Shown: positions 9,639 through 19,685, counted from the first letter of the stretch. The stretch is 64,000 nucleotides of DNA from Sphingobacterium alimentarium (GCF_004342685.1 NZ_SMBZ01000016.1:1-64000), one strand, 5' to 3'. Made by a program: numbers and translations. Notes: generated by a model from the sequence alone, not told the origin.

Positions 9639-12239
9639 TTATTTTATATCGCTAATATTTTCCCATTCGATATTATTCATATCACGAATTTCCTCGTTTT
9701 CACCAGAATATGTATTCACAAATACATTTTTAATATTTTCTGATTTTAGAACATAACTTCCCCAAACGAAAGTGAAAATCAAATTTCTAAGTATGTCTGG
9801 AATCACCTCTTGAGCAGAAACCTGAGTCGGCATCAATAAATAAGCAAAAGTTGTATCTAATAGAATGAATGAAAGATTCAAAATAAGGACAAATAATACA
9901 GTCTGTGGGAAAATATCCCGTTTATTGAAATACAAGACAAGGGTATATATAAACAAGATAACCAATACCGTATTCGCAAAAATCTCAAATACAATAAGTC
10001 CTGAATAATACAGTCCATTAATATTTAAATATTTATGAGCAATCCAGACACTCTCCACTAATAAGGAATGATCGGAAAAGAAAAAATATAAAAGTTTAAT
10101 GGTTGACGCAACGAGTGAAAAACCTAAGAACACAGTCCAGCCATTCATACGCGCATCATATTCAATTCTTTGCGGGAAAACCAAATATTTAGGTGACGTT
10201 CTATGATAATATTTGATTATAAATGTCAGCGTAATAATTATAGTAAGGATGACTATGAGATAAGATAACCAGGATGGAGAACCGAAAAAGTCCGCTCCTT
10301 CTAGCGTTCCATTCTCCGCAATAAAAAAAGCATTATACAGATAATCATCTCTATCCACAAAATCCTGTTTGAATGCATCTACGTCCTTTTCGTCTATGTA
10401 AGAGGAATGAATTGAAAATTGATAAGCGATATTTAAAGTATCCTGATTTGTCATCACATGCTTTCCGTAACTATAAGCTGTTCTTTCTTTGAACATATTG
10501 TCTACCGGAAAATCCAAAGAGCTTCCATCGGCGTTCACTATTTTTATAACATGATTAATATCCATCGGGTAGGATAAACTTATTGGTCCCAAATGACTAC
10601 CTTCTATCTCTGGAATATAATTGTTCACCTGATTGCCATACAGGGGTAATATTCGGTTTCCTGAATCCTTATCTAAAGTACCCAATTCGCTAATGCTATA
10701 GCTTTCAAAAACTTTAAAGACATTATGAGCCACATTATCTTCAAATCTTAGATTTTCTTTCTTTTCGGTTTTAGGATATAGGCGCGTATAATAATCTAAA
10801 TAGGATTTTTGAATCTGATTTTTTGCTGTTGATTTAAAATAATTTCGGATCTCATCGGCACTTCCGCCTTCATAAATCGTTTCCACCAGCAATTGAGCTT
10901 TGTATCCCGCTTCCATCTTATAGGTTTCCACTATCTTTATTTTACGATTAGCAACCTTACTCAATCCTAATAGTTCTTTGGGTCTACTCGTACTCAACAC
11001 TTGCCCATAATAAGGCAGATAACGGTCTTTAATATCTCCTCCTTGGTTACTAATCGTAGGGTCAATAATTTGGCTGCGGCCGTCGATATTAGTTTCCACA
11101 ATCATATGATTGAAATGTAAAGGAGAGGGCAGTCTATCTCCTAATCCCGTATCAACCGTTGTATTTGCGAGCACCAAATACGCCTGTATACCTTTTGACT
11201 GAAGCATAGAAGCCAATAGGACAGACTTATCCTTACAATCACCATATCGCTGCTGAAATACCTTTTCTGGATTGTTGGCCCGATGCGAATATTCTCCTAC
11301 TTCTACACCCATATAGCGGATGTCATTTTGGACAAACTTTGTTGCAACATCTAGAAAAGCATTCGTATTTCCTTTTGCCTCTTTCCAGAGTTTGTCGACA
11401 TATTTGCCCAATGAACTATTGGGATTAATGGGTAAAATGGGATTGATGTTGGCAATCCAATCAGAGACTTCTTGCCAGTTGGTATATTCTGAACATTCGA
11501 TATAATCAACATTTGTATACCAGCTAGGTGTGTTGAACGAATAAGAAGCCTTTTCAGTACCCGTCACATCCCAAGTATACACCTTATCGCTTCCAATATC
11601 CGTAACTACGGGATTAGGAGCATTTCTATAGGTTTTAAATTTTACAGTGCGATGATTCGGAATAATATAACGCCCATACACTCGACCTATGGGTTCATAA
11701 GACTGCAGGTAATAAGAGTCCGAAAATTTATTTTGAAACACACTATTAAATCCTTGGATAGAATAGGAAGAGATTATTTTATCATCCTTTCGCAGGTCAT
11801 CAATGATGAAGTAAGCCGATTTCATTCCATTATAAATCGATCTTGTCAAATCATCTTCCAGAGACAACTGCTTTACCTGCTTAATATCTAGCTTATTAAT
11901 ACGATTACCATTGCGGATTACCGCCAATTCATGAAAAATAACCTTTTGATATTCGGGATTAAAATTAATGTTAATTTGACCTGCGCTCTCCGTTCCGGCA
12001 TTATCAAAAACGACTTTGACATCTCTGTAAAATCGGGTCTTTGACTGAACATTTACTTGATATTCACAGGATTCGAAATAGTAGCCATCACTGATATCTT
12101 CCAAGTCCGGAACAATTGGCTTTGAATCTGGTGTAATCACCCAGCTCGGAACCTCGGATTGAGACAATTGGGCATAAACATTACTTATTCCGAGTCCTAA
12201 GAAAAGGAATAACAAGGATTTAAATAAAGAGAAATTCAT
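9639..12239 (-). CDS. DUF3857 and transglutaminase-domain protein with C-terminal membrane region
   Basis: 866 residues. A Sec signal peptide ending ISNVYAQ is followed by a DUF3857 domain (about 55-210), then a transglutaminase-like fold with the Cys motif YGDCKDKS near residue 335 and the His in HFNHMIVETN near residue 378; an Asp in IIDPT may complete the triad. The last about 210 residues have at least five hydrophobic segments, resembling a DUF2569-type membrane part. The order secreted domain then membrane bundle suggests a periplasmic domain anchored in the inner membrane. The catalytic residues look intact, but no substrate is known for this Bacteroidota family. A perfect inverted repeat sits 5 bases before the ATG. 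Confidence 0.85.
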   Translation of the reverse strand: MNFSLFKSLLFLFLGLGISNVYAQLSQSEVPSWVITPDSKPIVPDLEDISDGYYFESCEYQVNVQSKTRFYRDVKVVFDNAGTESAGQININFNPEYQKVIFHELAVIRNGNRINKLDIKQVKQLSLEDDLTRSIYNGMKSAYFIIDDLRKDDKIISSYSIQGFNSVFQNKFSDSYYLQSYEPIGRVYGRYIIPNHRTVKFKTYRNAPNPVVTDIGSDKVYTWDVTGTEKASYSFNTPSWYTNVDYIECSEYTNWQEVSDWIANINPILPINPNSSLGKYVDKLWKEAKGNTNAFLDVATKFVQNDIRYMGVEVGEYSHRANNPEKVFQQRYGDCKDKSVLLASMLQSKGIQAYLVLANTTVDTGLGDRLPSPLHFNHMIVETNIDGRSQIIDPTISNQGGDIKDRYLPYYGQVLSTSRPKELLGLSKVANRKIKIVETYKMEAGYKAQLLVETIYEGGSADEIRNYFKSTAKNQIQKSYLDYYTRLYPKTEKKENLRFEDNVAHNVFKVFESYSISELGTLDKDSGNRILPLYGNQVNNYIPEIEGSHLGPISLSYPMDINHVIKIVNADGSSLDFPVDNMFKERTAYSYGKHVMTNQDTLNIAYQFSIHSSYIDEKDVDAFKQDFVDRDDYLYNAFFIAENGTLEGADFFGSPSWLSYLIVILTIIITLTFIIKYYHRTSPKYLVFPQRIEYDARMNGWTVFLGFSLVASTIKLLYFFFSDHSLLVESVWIAHKYLNINGLYYSGLIVFEIFANTVLVILFIYTLVLYFNKRDIFPQTVLFVLILNLSFILLDTTFAYLLMPTQVSAQEVIPDILRNLIFTFVWGSYVLKSENIKNVFVNTYSGENEEIRDMNNIEWENISDIK

Positions 12240-12244
12240 ATTTT

Positions 12245-12272
12245 AAGTTAATTACACGAATGTAATTAACTT
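12245..12272. promoter_or_regulatory. Perfect inverted repeat just upstream of the DUF3857 gene
   Basis: AAGTTAATTAC and GTAATTAACTT are exact complements around ACGAAT. The repeat ends 5 bases before the start codon at 12239. It could be a protein-binding operator or a 5'-UTR hairpin that hides the start. On the plus strand it is followed by TTTT, so a weak terminator is also possible. Confidence 0.55.
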
Positions 12273-12279
12273 TTTGTTC

Positions 12280-12326
12280 AGAAAAAGAAAATAGCTCCAC
12301 ATTTCTAAAAAATAAATGTGGAGCTA
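12280..12326 (-). terminator. Terminator of the broken M20 gene
   Basis: TAGCTCCACATT and AAATGTGGAGCTA form a long stem. On the minus strand it is followed by TTTTCTTTTTC. Confidence 0.8.
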
Positions 12327-12373
12327 CCTTTACACAACCTATCGGACATTATTAATCACTTGAAAACAACAAG

Positions 12374-13374
12374 TTAGTCATCAAGAAGTCTTAAAGCTGT
12401 ATACATCATTCCCCCTATTGCCAAATCGAAAGCATCTTCATCAATTTGGAAAGTAGGTGTATGCAATTCGGAGCCAATGCCTTTCTGTTGATTGGCTATG
12501 CCTACCAGATAAAATACGGCTGGATAAGTCGTCGTATAATAGGCAAAATCTTCTGCCGCCATCCAAATTTCAGCCTCATGGACAGATTCTTTGCCATGAA
12601 ATTCTATAAGCGAAGTCGTAATCTCATTCGTCAGCGCCACATGATTAATGAGTGCTGGATAGCCACGTCGGATTTCATATGTTACTGTAGCACCGTATAA
12701 AGCGGGCAATTCTTGAATTTGCTTTTCGATGATAGATAGAGCTTTACTACGCCAACTTTCATCCATTGTTCTGAAAGTACCTTCCAAATAGACTTCATTA
12801 GGAATGACGTTCGTCGCGCCATTAGCTATAAACTTCTCAATACCGAAGGTATAGCAGGATTAGCTAATCGAGAAACAATCTGTTGTAAAGAAATAACCAA
12901 TTGGGAGGATATCACAACAGGATCAATATTCAAGTGTGGCTGTGCCCCGTGCCCTCCCTTGCCTTTCACAGTGATGAATATTTCGTCGCTAGAAGCCATA
13001 AATTTCCCAGCACGAATGGCTACATTAGCTACTTCGTATTTGGGTGACACGTGGAGCCCTACAACAGCTTTGATGTCGTAGCTATTTAATTTTTGGGATT
13101 CCAGAACCGCTTTTGCGCCCCCTGGGATTTTTTCTTCAGCTTCCAAGGCCGAATTCACAATCATTTCTCCTGATTTCAATTGGAATCCAACTAACCGAGC
13201 AGGCACACCTCTTACCACCGTAAAGATGTAATCCATTACAGTCTTAGGATCTTTCAAAAAGTGATTTCCTTGTATCGCTGCTGCAAAAACCTGGGGGCCA
13301 TGATTGGCGAACTGCGCTTTCACTTGCACACTCAATGTCACCGTAAGTGCGAGTACTACTAATTTTTTAAGCAT
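12374..13374 (-). pseudogene. M20-family amidohydrolase (hippurate/IAA-amino-acid hydrolase type), broken
   Basis: Two reading frames together look like a secreted M20 amidohydrolase. The 5' part (13374 to 12826) has a signal peptide (MLKKLVVLALTVTLSVQVKAQ) and then, after a garbled segment, GGAKAVLE, VGLHVSP and the dimerisation segment GKGGHGAQPHLNIDPVV. It stops early at about PAIPSVLRSL. The 3' part begins in another frame: FIANGATNVIPNEVYLEGTF is readable from about 12840, and the frame ends with the metal-ligand region AAEDFAYY and a normal C-terminus. The N-terminal metal-binding half (the usual HxCGHD and its preceding 80-100 residues) is missing. So there is one frameshift near 12840 and at least one internal deletion near 13200-13310. 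The product cannot be active. Confidence 0.88.
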
Positions 13375-13400
13375 TTTATTTTTGTGTAATATTTAATAAA

Positions 13401-13416
13401 ATGTGTTTCAACACAT
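13401..13416. promoter_or_regulatory. 16-bp palindrome, possible operator
   Basis: ATGTGTTTCAACACAT has perfect 7-bp arms. It lies 27 bases upstream of the broken M20 gene and next to a LacI-family regulator gene, so an operator role is plausible. This is inference; no second copy was found in the window. Confidence 0.4.
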
Positions 13417-13658
13417 ACATTCCACATCTGTTATAAATAATAGTCATATGACTGTATATCAATTCTTAAACAAGAAATACGACCAACTGTTAACGTTACC
13501 GAAATGACTTAATTAAAAAGGATTGTTGGATAATACACATAAATAATAAGTATAAAGTGATTCCTCTCTCATAATTAAGCCAGAAACTTCTAATTAATTG
13601 GGTTAGTATAATTTCCTTTATGCAAAGTATACAAAAAAATTAAAAACCCAAAATATTT

Positions 13659-14726
13659 TTAATTTTCGTAGAATGCATAATTTTCTTTGGTGAGGATATC
13701 AATGGGCATAGACTTGAATTCGTTCGAATATTCCTTCAATAGATAATAGCGGTACAAATGATGTAAAGCGAGGTATCCTTGCTTGTCAGGTCGTTGACAA
13801 ATTAGAAAATCTACATACCCTTTTGCCAAATAATCCACATTCGCACTTAAAAAATCGAAACCAATAATGTATGGCTTTGTCAGCTCTTGATGATCCTGGA
13901 AAAACTTTCCTATTATTGATACACGTGAAGTGGTGACAAAAATAACATCCGGATGAAATTCATTCGTCATTCTCCATAGTTCTGGCTCAATCTCATCATA
14001 GTTGTTGAATGGAATATCTTTGACCGTCACATCCAAAGTCTTATCCGTGTTGTATAGATAATCAACAAAGCCATCTATTTTGGTCTGTAGGTATTTGTAG
14101 TTTTCTAGACCTTTGGCCACACTCAATATCAATACCTTGGCCCTATCTCCTACCAAGTACGAAGTTAAATTGCCGGCTAGTTTTCCGGTACTATATAAGT
14201 CTGGACCAATATAGCCCATCGAAGAATGGCCTTTTATATCCGAATTGATAAATAAGGTGTGGATATTTCGAGACTTACATTCCTGTACAAAAATCTTAGT
14301 CTCCTCTATAAATATAGGAGCAATAATCACAGCATTGAATTTCTTTGCTAAGATATTTTCGACAGCATCATGAAAAGTCTGTTGCGCTTCTTGATCAAAA
14401 AAGAAAACTTCTATGATTATTCCAAATGCACTAAACTCACTGATTCCTTTGTTGATACCATCCAGACACAATTGCCAATAACCTGTCTCCAGCGAAGTCC
14501 GAGGTATCAGCACCGCAAAACTCAGATTGTTTTTTACAGATAGCGAACGCGCGTAGAGATTTGGCTGATAATTATGCTCTTTGATGATCTCTTTTATCTT
14601 TTGCCTTGTCTTCTCTGATACATCCTTCCTATTATTCAACACGCGGTCTACCGTGGCTATTGATACATTAGCCAAGCGTGCTATATCCTTAATACCAATT
14701 TTTTTTTTCTCCTCGTGGTCACTCAT
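13659..14726 (-). CDS. LacI-family transcriptional regulator
   Basis: 355 residues. The N-terminal helix-turn-helix reads IGIKDIARLANVSIATVDRV at about residues 10-29, followed by the hinge segment (NYQPNLYARSL) and a periplasmic-binding-protein-like sensor domain from about residue 68 to the end. Such proteins bind palindromic operators as dimers or tetramers and release or bind DNA on sugar binding. The recognition helix has Thr-Val-Asp-Arg where many LacI proteins have Thr-Val-Ser-Arg, a form seen in Bacteroidota members. The gene directly precedes the broken M20 amidohydrolase on the same strand, with no sugar-utilisation genes alongside, so its original target may be lost or elsewhere. 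Confidence 0.9.
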   Translation of the reverse strand: MSDHEEKKKIGIKDIARLANVSIATVDRVLNNRKDVSEKTRQKIKEIIKEHNYQPNLYARSLSVKNNLSFAVLIPRTSLETGYWQLCLDGINKGISEFSAFGIIIEVFFFDQEAQQTFHDAVENILAKKFNAVIIAPIFIEETKIFVQECKSRNIHTLFINSDIKGHSSMGYIGPDLYSTGKLAGNLTSYLVGDRAKVLILSVAKGLENYKYLQTKIDGFVDYLYNTDKTLDVTVKDIPFNNYDEIEPELWRMTNEFHPDVIFVTTSRVSIIGKFFQDHQELTKPYIIGFDFLSANVDYLAKGYVDFLICQRPDKQGYLALHHLYRYYLLKEYSNEFKSMPIDILTKENYAFYEN

Positions 14727-14907
14727 AAATGTAAGTCTACTTGATTTTAATAATCACTAATCTATTAATATTTATCGAACCTGTAAAAAATGTATATCAG
14801 TTTTTGGTCTATTTTTGAGTTCCACAACTCCTATAAGGCTTCTTCGGAGGCCAACTAACTTCATTCGGCAAAGAAAGATTGATATGCATTGCCGTAAAAA
14901 TATCTGT

Positions 14908-14943
14908 AAAAAAAAAGAAGGGAACTCTCACGAGTTCCCTTTA
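14908..14943 (-). terminator. Terminator of the thrS-infC-rpmI-rplT operon
   Basis: AGGGAACTC and GAGTTCCCT form a stem around TCAC. On the minus strand a run of nine T follows after TC. Confidence 0.88.
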
Positions 14944-14977
14944 TATCTAACAAATTGATAGCGGTTTAAAAACTAAA

Positions 14978-15322
14978 TTATTTTACTGCATCAATAACTG
15001 CTTTGAAAGCATCTGGGTTGTTTAAAGCTAAGTCAGCTAAAACCTTACGGTTCAAACCAATGTTTTTAGCGTTTAATTTACCAATCAATTGAGAATATGA
15101 AATTCCGTGTTGACGAGCACCAGCGTTGATACGTTGAATCCATAAAGCTCTAAACTCGCGTTTTTTGGTTTTACGATCGCGGTAAGCGTATTGTAAACCT
15201 TTTTCTACTGTATTTTTAGCAATAGTATATACTTTGCTACGTGAACCGAAATAGCCTTTAGCTAATTTCATGATTCTTTTTCTTCTTCTTCTCGAAGCTA
15301 CTGCGTTAACCGAACGTGGCAT
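14978..15322 (-). CDS. rplT: 50S ribosomal protein L20
   Basis: 114 residues starting [20 protein letters not shown], with the typical basic N-terminal extension and the conserved core [21 protein letters not shown]20 binds 23S rRNA early in large-subunit assembly. It is the last gene of thrS-infC-rpmI-rplT, 99 bases after rpmI. In many bacteria L20 or IF-3 represses this operon. No L20 leader structure was recognised in the rpmI-rplT gap. Confidence 0.98.
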   Translation of the reverse strand: MPRSVNAVASRRRRKRIMKLAKGYFGSRSKVYTIAKNTVEKGLQYAYRDRKTKKREFRALWIQRINAGARQHGISYSQLIGKLNAKNIGLNRKVLADLALNNPDAFKAVIDAVK

Positions 15323-15421
15323 ATTTTTTTAAATTAAATTTGGTATGAGGCGCTGTGTATCTCAACTAGCTTACGACCTGATACCCGGTTATAAAATATT
15401 GTTAATTGTGCTTGGAAACGA

Positions 15422-15622
15422 TTATTTACCAATCGCTAACATGCGTTTTACGTTACCTGTATCACCATCAGAAACTAATTGTGAATGTGTCAAGTTACGT
15501 TTTTGTTTTGTAGTTTTCTTAGTCAAGATGTGGCTTTTGTAAGCGCTTTTTCTCTTGATTTTACCTGTTCCAGTCAACTTGAAACGTTTCTTAGCGCTGG
15601 AATTGGTTTTTACTTTTGGCAT
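15422..15622 (-). CDS. rpmI: 50S ribosomal protein L35
   Basis: 66 residues starting [20 protein letters not shown], the standard L35 opening, and strongly basic. It lies between infC (39 bases upstream) and rplT in the conserved order, so assignment is secure. L35 is a small late-binding component of the large subunit. Confidence 0.98.
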   Translation of the reverse strand: MPKVKTNSSAKKRFKLTGTGKIKRKSAYKSHILTKKTTKQKRNLTHSQLVSDGDTGNVKRMLAIGK

Positions 15623-15661
15623 AATACTTATTATTTTATATCAATCTGTTAGAATATCTTT

Positions 15662-16222
15662 TTATTTTTTAGTTCCTTTTGGAGCCAAAGTTAAGAACAT
15701 ACGTTTTCCTTCCAATTTTGGTAATAATTCCACTTTACCATAATCCTCTAGTGCTTGCGCAAAACGTAATAACAAGATTTCACCTTGCTCTTTGAATACG
15801 ATAGCACGACCTTTGAAGTGAACGTACGCACGTACCTTCTCCCCTGCTTCTAAGAAGCGCATAGCATGCTTTAATTTGAAATCAAAGTCATGTTCGCTGG
15901 TATTAGGTCCGAAACGGATTTCCTTAATAATCGTTTGCTTCGCATTCGCTTTGATTTCCTTTTGTTTTTTCTTTTGTTCGTAAATGAATTTGCTATAATC
16001 CACAATTTTACAAACAGGCGGTACAGCATTTGGCGAAATCTCTACTAAATCTAACTCCAACTCATCAGCCAATTCCAATGCTTTACGCGTAGGATACACT
16101 CCTGGCTCAACATTATCACCCACTAAACGTACTTCAGGCACACGTATAAACTCGTTGATACGGTGCTCTGGTTCTTTCTTTCTCATTGGTGGTCTTGGAC
16201 CACTAGGTCTTTTTAATGCCAA
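15662..16222 (-). CDS. infC: Translation initiation factor IF-3
   Basis: 186 residues. The N domain has the classic [20 protein letters not shown] and the C domain [20 protein letters not shown]-3 binds the 30S subunit, checks the start codon and keeps subunits apart. The start is TTG at 16222, twelve bases after the thrS stop. The only other candidate is an ATG at codon 13, which would remove a basic segment before the conserved region. Rare start codons on infC are a known autoregulation device in other bacteria (AUU in Escherichia coli). A 16-bp palindrome (16225-16240) spans the thrS stop and ends two bases before the TTG. Confidence 0.97.
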   Translation of the reverse strand: MALKRPSGPRPPMRKKEPEHRINEFIRVPEVRLVGDNVEPGVYPTRKALELADELELDLVEISPNAVPPVCKIVDYSKFIYEQKKKQKEIKANAKQTIIKEIRFGPNTSEHDFDFKLKHAMRFLEAGEKVRAYVHFKGRAIVFKEQGEILLLRFAQALEDYGKVELLPKLEGKRMFLTLAPKGTKK

Positions 16223-16224
16223 AT

Positions 16225-16240
16225 GTTTAAATTTTTAAAC
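16225..16240. promoter_or_regulatory. Palindrome at the thrS stop/infC start junction
   Basis: GTTTAAATTTTTAAAC reads as exact 7-bp arms around TT. It covers the thrS stop codon and ends two bases before the infC TTG. It could form a weak AT hairpin affecting re-initiation; this is inference. Confidence 0.4.
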
Positions 16241-18160
16241 GGTTATTTCTTTTATTAATAAATCTCTAAATTCGTCTGCGGTCATAGATCCTAAATCCAC
16301 TGACCCATGTTTGCGCACAGAAACTGTGCCACTTTCCATCTCTTTTTCGCCAACAATCAACATGTAAGGCATTTTTTTCACTTCAGCGTCGCGAATCTTA
16401 CGTCCTACCTTCTCGTCACGAAGATCGATCAGACCGCGAATATCGGAATTATTTAGCGAATCTAAAAGATTTTGAGCATATTCTTCATATTTTTCTGACA
16501 CTGGCAAGACTATAAATTGCTCAGGCGCAAGCCATAACGGAAACTGCCCTCCGCAGTGCTCGATCAATACCGCTACGAATCTCTCCAATGAACCGAATGG
16601 TGCACGGTGAATCATCACAGGACGGTGTTTTTGATTGTCCGAACCGGTGTATTCTAATTCAAAACGTTCTGGCAAGTTGTAATCCACTTGAATCGTTCCC
16701 AATTGCCATTTACGTCCCAAAGCATCTTTCACCATGAAGTCCAATTTAGGACCATAGAAAGCCGCTTCGCCGTATTCTACGACAGTTTTCAAACCTTTCT
16801 CTTCAGCTGCTTCGATGATAGCTGATTCAGCCAATGCCCAGTTTTCATCCGAACCAATATACTTAGAACGGTTTTCTGGATCTCTTAGCGACACCTGTGC
16901 AGTATAATCTTCAAATCCTAACGCACCGAATACATACAATACCAGGTCAATTACTTTTTTGAACTCGTCTTTCACTTGGTCTGGACGACAGAATAAGTGA
17001 GCATCATCTTGTGTAAACCCACGCACACGTGTCAATCCATGCAACTCACCAGACTGCTCATAACGGTAAACTGTACCAAATTCCGCAAAGCGAACTGGCA
17101 AGTCTTTGTACGAACGAGGTTTTGTTTTATAAATCTCACAGTGGTGTGGACAGTTCATCGGCTTCAAGAAAAACTCTTCACCTTCTACCGGTGTATGAAT
17201 CGGTTGGAATGCATCCGCTCCATATTTCTCGTAGTGACCTGATGTGATATACAACTGTTTGTTACCAATATGCGGTGTAATCACAGGCTCATATCCTCCT
17301 TTCAACTGTGCTTTTTGTAAGAAATCTTGCAATTTCTGACGCAAAGCAGTCCCTTTTGGCAACCACAACGGCAAACCAGCTCCCACTTTTTCGGAGAAAG
17401 CAAATAATTCTAATTCCTTACCCAATTTACGGTGATCACGTTTCTTCGCTTCTTCGATGAATTTCAAATAATCTGTCAATTCAGAAGCTTTTGGGAAAGT
17501 CACCCCATAGATACGAGTCAACTGTTTGCGACTTTCATCACCTCTCCAATAGGCACCAGCTACGTTTGTTAATTTGATAGCTTTGATGAATCCTGTATTT
17601 GGAATATGTGGACCACGGCACAAATCCGTGAAATTTCCTTGCGTATAAAATGTGATAGAGCCATCTTCAAGATCTTTGATCAAATCTAGTTTGTACTCAT
17701 CACCTTTTTCTGTGAAATATTCTAGCGCTTCCGCTTTGGAAACTGCTTTACGGGCGAATACTTCTTTTTGCTTCGCCAATGCCAACATCTTGTCTTCGAT
17801 TTGTTTGAAATCATCGGACGAGAATTCTCTGTCGCCAAAATCTACATCATAGTAAAAACCGGTTTCAATATTTGGTCCAATACCAAATTTGATACCTGGA
17901 TATAGTGCTTCTAAAGCCTCAGCTAATAAGTGAGCGGATGAATGCCAAAAGGTAGCTTTACCTTTATCGTCGTTCCAGGTCAACAATTTTACAGCGGAAT
18001 CTTGCTCAATCGCACGTGAAGCATCCCATATTTCACCGTTTACCTCTGCAGCTAATACATTTCTAGCTAAACCTTCGGAGATAGACAACGCCACTTGCAT
18101 AGCAGTTGTCCCTTTTTCGTACTGACGTACTGAGCCGTCAGGTAGTGTAATGTTAATCAT
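16235..18160 (-). CDS. thrS: Threonine--tRNA ligase
   Basis: 641 residues from the ATG at 18160; two TTG codons just before it would extend it, but [10 protein letters not shown] is the normal beginning. Order: TGS domain (1-62), editing domain with HSSAH at 73-77, class II catalytic core with the zinc-site MNCPHH and motif 3 around [10 protein letters not shown], then the anticodon-binding domain (about 540-641). It charges tRNA-Thr and edits mischarged serine. It heads the thrS-infC-rpmI-rplT operon; the gap to infC is 12 bases. Full length, no defects seen. Confidence 0.98.
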   Translation of the reverse strand: MINITLPDGSVRQYEKGTTAMQVALSISEGLARNVLAAEVNGEIWDASRAIEQDSAVKLLTWNDDKGKATFWHSSAHLLAEALEALYPGIKFGIGPNIETGFYYDVDFGDREFSSDDFKQIEDKMLALAKQKEVFARKAVSKAEALEYFTEKGDEYKLDLIKDLEDGSITFYTQGNFTDLCRGPHIPNTGFIKAIKLTNVAGAYWRGDESRKQLTRIYGVTFPKASELTDYLKFIEEAKKRDHRKLGKELELFAFSEKVGAGLPLWLPKGTALRQKLQDFLQKAQLKGGYEPVITPHIGNKQLYITSGHYEKYGADAFQPIHTPVEGEEFFLKPMNCPHHCEIYKTKPRSYKDLPVRFAEFGTVYRYEQSGELHGLTRVRGFTQDDAHLFCRPDQVKDEFKKVIDLVLYVFGALGFEDYTAQVSLRDPENRSKYIGSDENWALAESAIIEAAEEKGLKTVVEYGEAAFYGPKLDFMVKDALGRKWQLGTIQVDYNLPERFELEYTGSDNQKHRPVMIHRAPFGSLERFVAVLIEHCGGQFPLWLAPEQFIVLPVSEKYEEYAQNLLDSLNNSDIRGLIDLRDEKVGRKIRDAEVKKMPYMLIVGEKEMESGTVSVRKHGSVDLGSMTADEFRDLLIKEITV

Positions 18161-18362
18161 CAACAATTATGATTTAAAATTATTAAAATATGCACCCCAA
18201 AAATCCAGATACAATGCTTACAAACACATTGCATATCCTCTAAATTCTAGGAAGTGCAAATTTACTAATATTTTACCCAAATAGAGAACGTATTGAAAAA
18301 TGAAAAGCTTCTGACGAGCAATTATAATAATAACAGTACCTTTGTAAGGAAAATAATATTAC

Positions 18363-19238
18363 ATGCACAATAGAAATAAGCACTTACATGGGTATGATTT
18401 GCAAAAACTTAAATCCGCATACAAAGGTTTAAGCACTCATATCATCAAAAATAATGACAAAGACACCATAGACTTTTCGAATCCAAAATCTGTATTGGAA
18501 TTGAATAAAGCCTTACTAATCGCAGATTACAAATTAAAATATTGGCAGCCGACACCGAATAGCTTGTGTCCTGCTGTACCAGGACGAGCAGATTATGTAC
18601 ACCATGTCGCCGATCTATTAGCAGAATCCAACAACGGCGTCATCCCGAGGGGTAAAAATGTTAAAATTTTGGATATCGGCACGGGATCAAGCATTATTTA
18701 CCCATTAATCGGTGCGCAAGAATACGAATGGGATTTTGTGGGAACAGAAATCGACAGAAGCTCCATTCACCAAGCAGAAGTAAACGTCAACAAAAATATT
18801 TGGTTAAAGAAGAAAATCAAGCTACGTTATCAAGACGAGCGTGAAAGAATCTTGGATGGAATTATTTTTCCGGAGGACAAATTTGACGCCATCATGTGCA
18901 ATCCGCCATTTTTCAAATCCAGAGAAGAAAATTGGGCTAAAAGCACGAAAAAGTTTCAAAATCTAAAGGGCGGAGAGACTCCAACGGTTCAAAACTTTGC
19001 CGGTCATCCCAATGAACTGTGGTGCCCAGGTGGCGAAAAATCGTTTATCACCCAGTTGATTTACGACAGTCAGAAATACAAAAATCAAATCAGATGGACG
19101 ACTTCATTGGTATCGAGTAAAGATAACTTAAAGCCGCTAATAGCCGTCTTGGAATACCATAAAGCCGCTCAGATCAAAATAATTGATATGGAGCAAGGAC
19201 AAAAGAAAATGAGAATCCTAGCTTGGCGCTGGGAATAA
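18363..19238 (+). CDS. rlmF: 23S rRNA (adenine1618-N6)-methyltransferase
   Basis: 291 residues. The start MHNRNKHLHGYDLQKL and the segment PLCP-like NSLCPAVPGRADYVHH are hallmarks of RlmF. A SAM-binding motif ILDIGTGSS lies near residues 101-109 and the N6-adenine methyltransferase motif NPPFF near 180-184. The protein methylates A1618 of 23S rRNA in the cytoplasm. A TACCTTTG box at 18337-18344 fits a Bacteroidota -7 element, but no TTTG partner is present at the right distance. A terminator follows immediately, so it is monocistronic. Confidence 0.95.
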   Translation: MHNRNKHLHGYDLQKLKSAYKGLSTHIIKNNDKDTIDFSNPKSVLELNKALLIADYKLKYWQPTPNSLCPAVPGRADYVHHVADLLAESNNGVIPRGKNVKILDIGTGSSIIYPLIGAQEYEWDFVGTEIDRSSIHQAEVNVNKNIWLKKKIKLRYQDERERILDGIIFPEDKFDAIMCNPPFFKSREENWAKSTKKFQNLKGGETPTVQNFAGHPNELWCPGGEKSFITQLIYDSQKYKNQIRWTTSLVSSKDNLKPLIAVLEYHKAAQIKIIDMEQGQKKMRILAWRWE

Positions 19239-19242
19239 TAGC

Positions 19243-19271
19243 GAAGCCTTCAAAATTTGAAGGCTTTTTTT
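19243..19271 (+). terminator. Terminator of rlmF
   Basis: AGCCTTCAAA and TTTGAAGGCT form a near-perfect stem, followed by seven T in all. Confidence 0.88.
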
Positions 19272-19338
19272 GTTAGCATATGTAGCACAATTAAAAAACT
19301 TTTCGTTCAAAGATAAAACTAACTAAAAACTTAAAACT

Positions 19339-19680
19339 ATGCGAACACTAACATTCATTCTGATTTTATTTCTTTTTTCCAACTGTAGCAAGAACAAAGA
19401 ATTGACCACAGACAATCCATGCCATCAAGCCATGAAGGATAGATTCGACAGCGAATTGAAATGCACTGAAAAAGATAAAATGGAAGTAAACCTCTATTCG
19501 GGAAAATACGAAGAAAATGATCTCTATTTTCCAATGACCATGTGCCCTTCCTGTAATACTATACCTCCACAATTTGGTTACACCTGCGCTGGTCAAAAAA
19601 TAAATATTTCTGATTTCAACACAAAAGTCACCGATATAAAACAAATATATAACTCGTGTACAAAGAAATTTGTAGACTAA
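19339..19680 (+). CDS. Small cysteine-rich lipoprotein of unknown function
   Basis: 113 residues. The signal peptide MRTLTFILILFLFSNC ends in a lipobox with Cys16, so it should be a lipoprotein. The mature part has seven further Cys including a CPSC pair, and the ends of the protein (HQAMKDRFDSELKC; IYNSCTKKF) are the parts retained in the neighbouring copy. No family was recognised. A tandem, broken copy with 5' flanking similarity follows about 100 bases downstream. A weak hairpin terminator separates the two. Confidence 0.75.
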   Translation: MRTLTFILILFLFSNCSKNKELTTDNPCHQAMKDRFDSELKCTEKDKMEVNLYSGKYEENDLYFPMTMCPSCNTIPPQFGYTCAGQKINISDFNTKVTDIKQIYNSCTKKFVD

Positions 19681-19685
19681 AATAA

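Noticed and set aside
15323..15421. Possible L20 autoregulatory leader in the rpmI-rplT gap
   Set aside because: No stable helix pair or mimic of the L20 site in 23S rRNA could be seen in the 99 bases.
19366..19644. Open frame on the minus strand opposite the Cys-rich lipoprotein
   Set aside because: It is the mirror of a gene with a clear signal peptide and lipobox on plus; codon pattern and composition (many Phe and Ile) look like a shadow frame.
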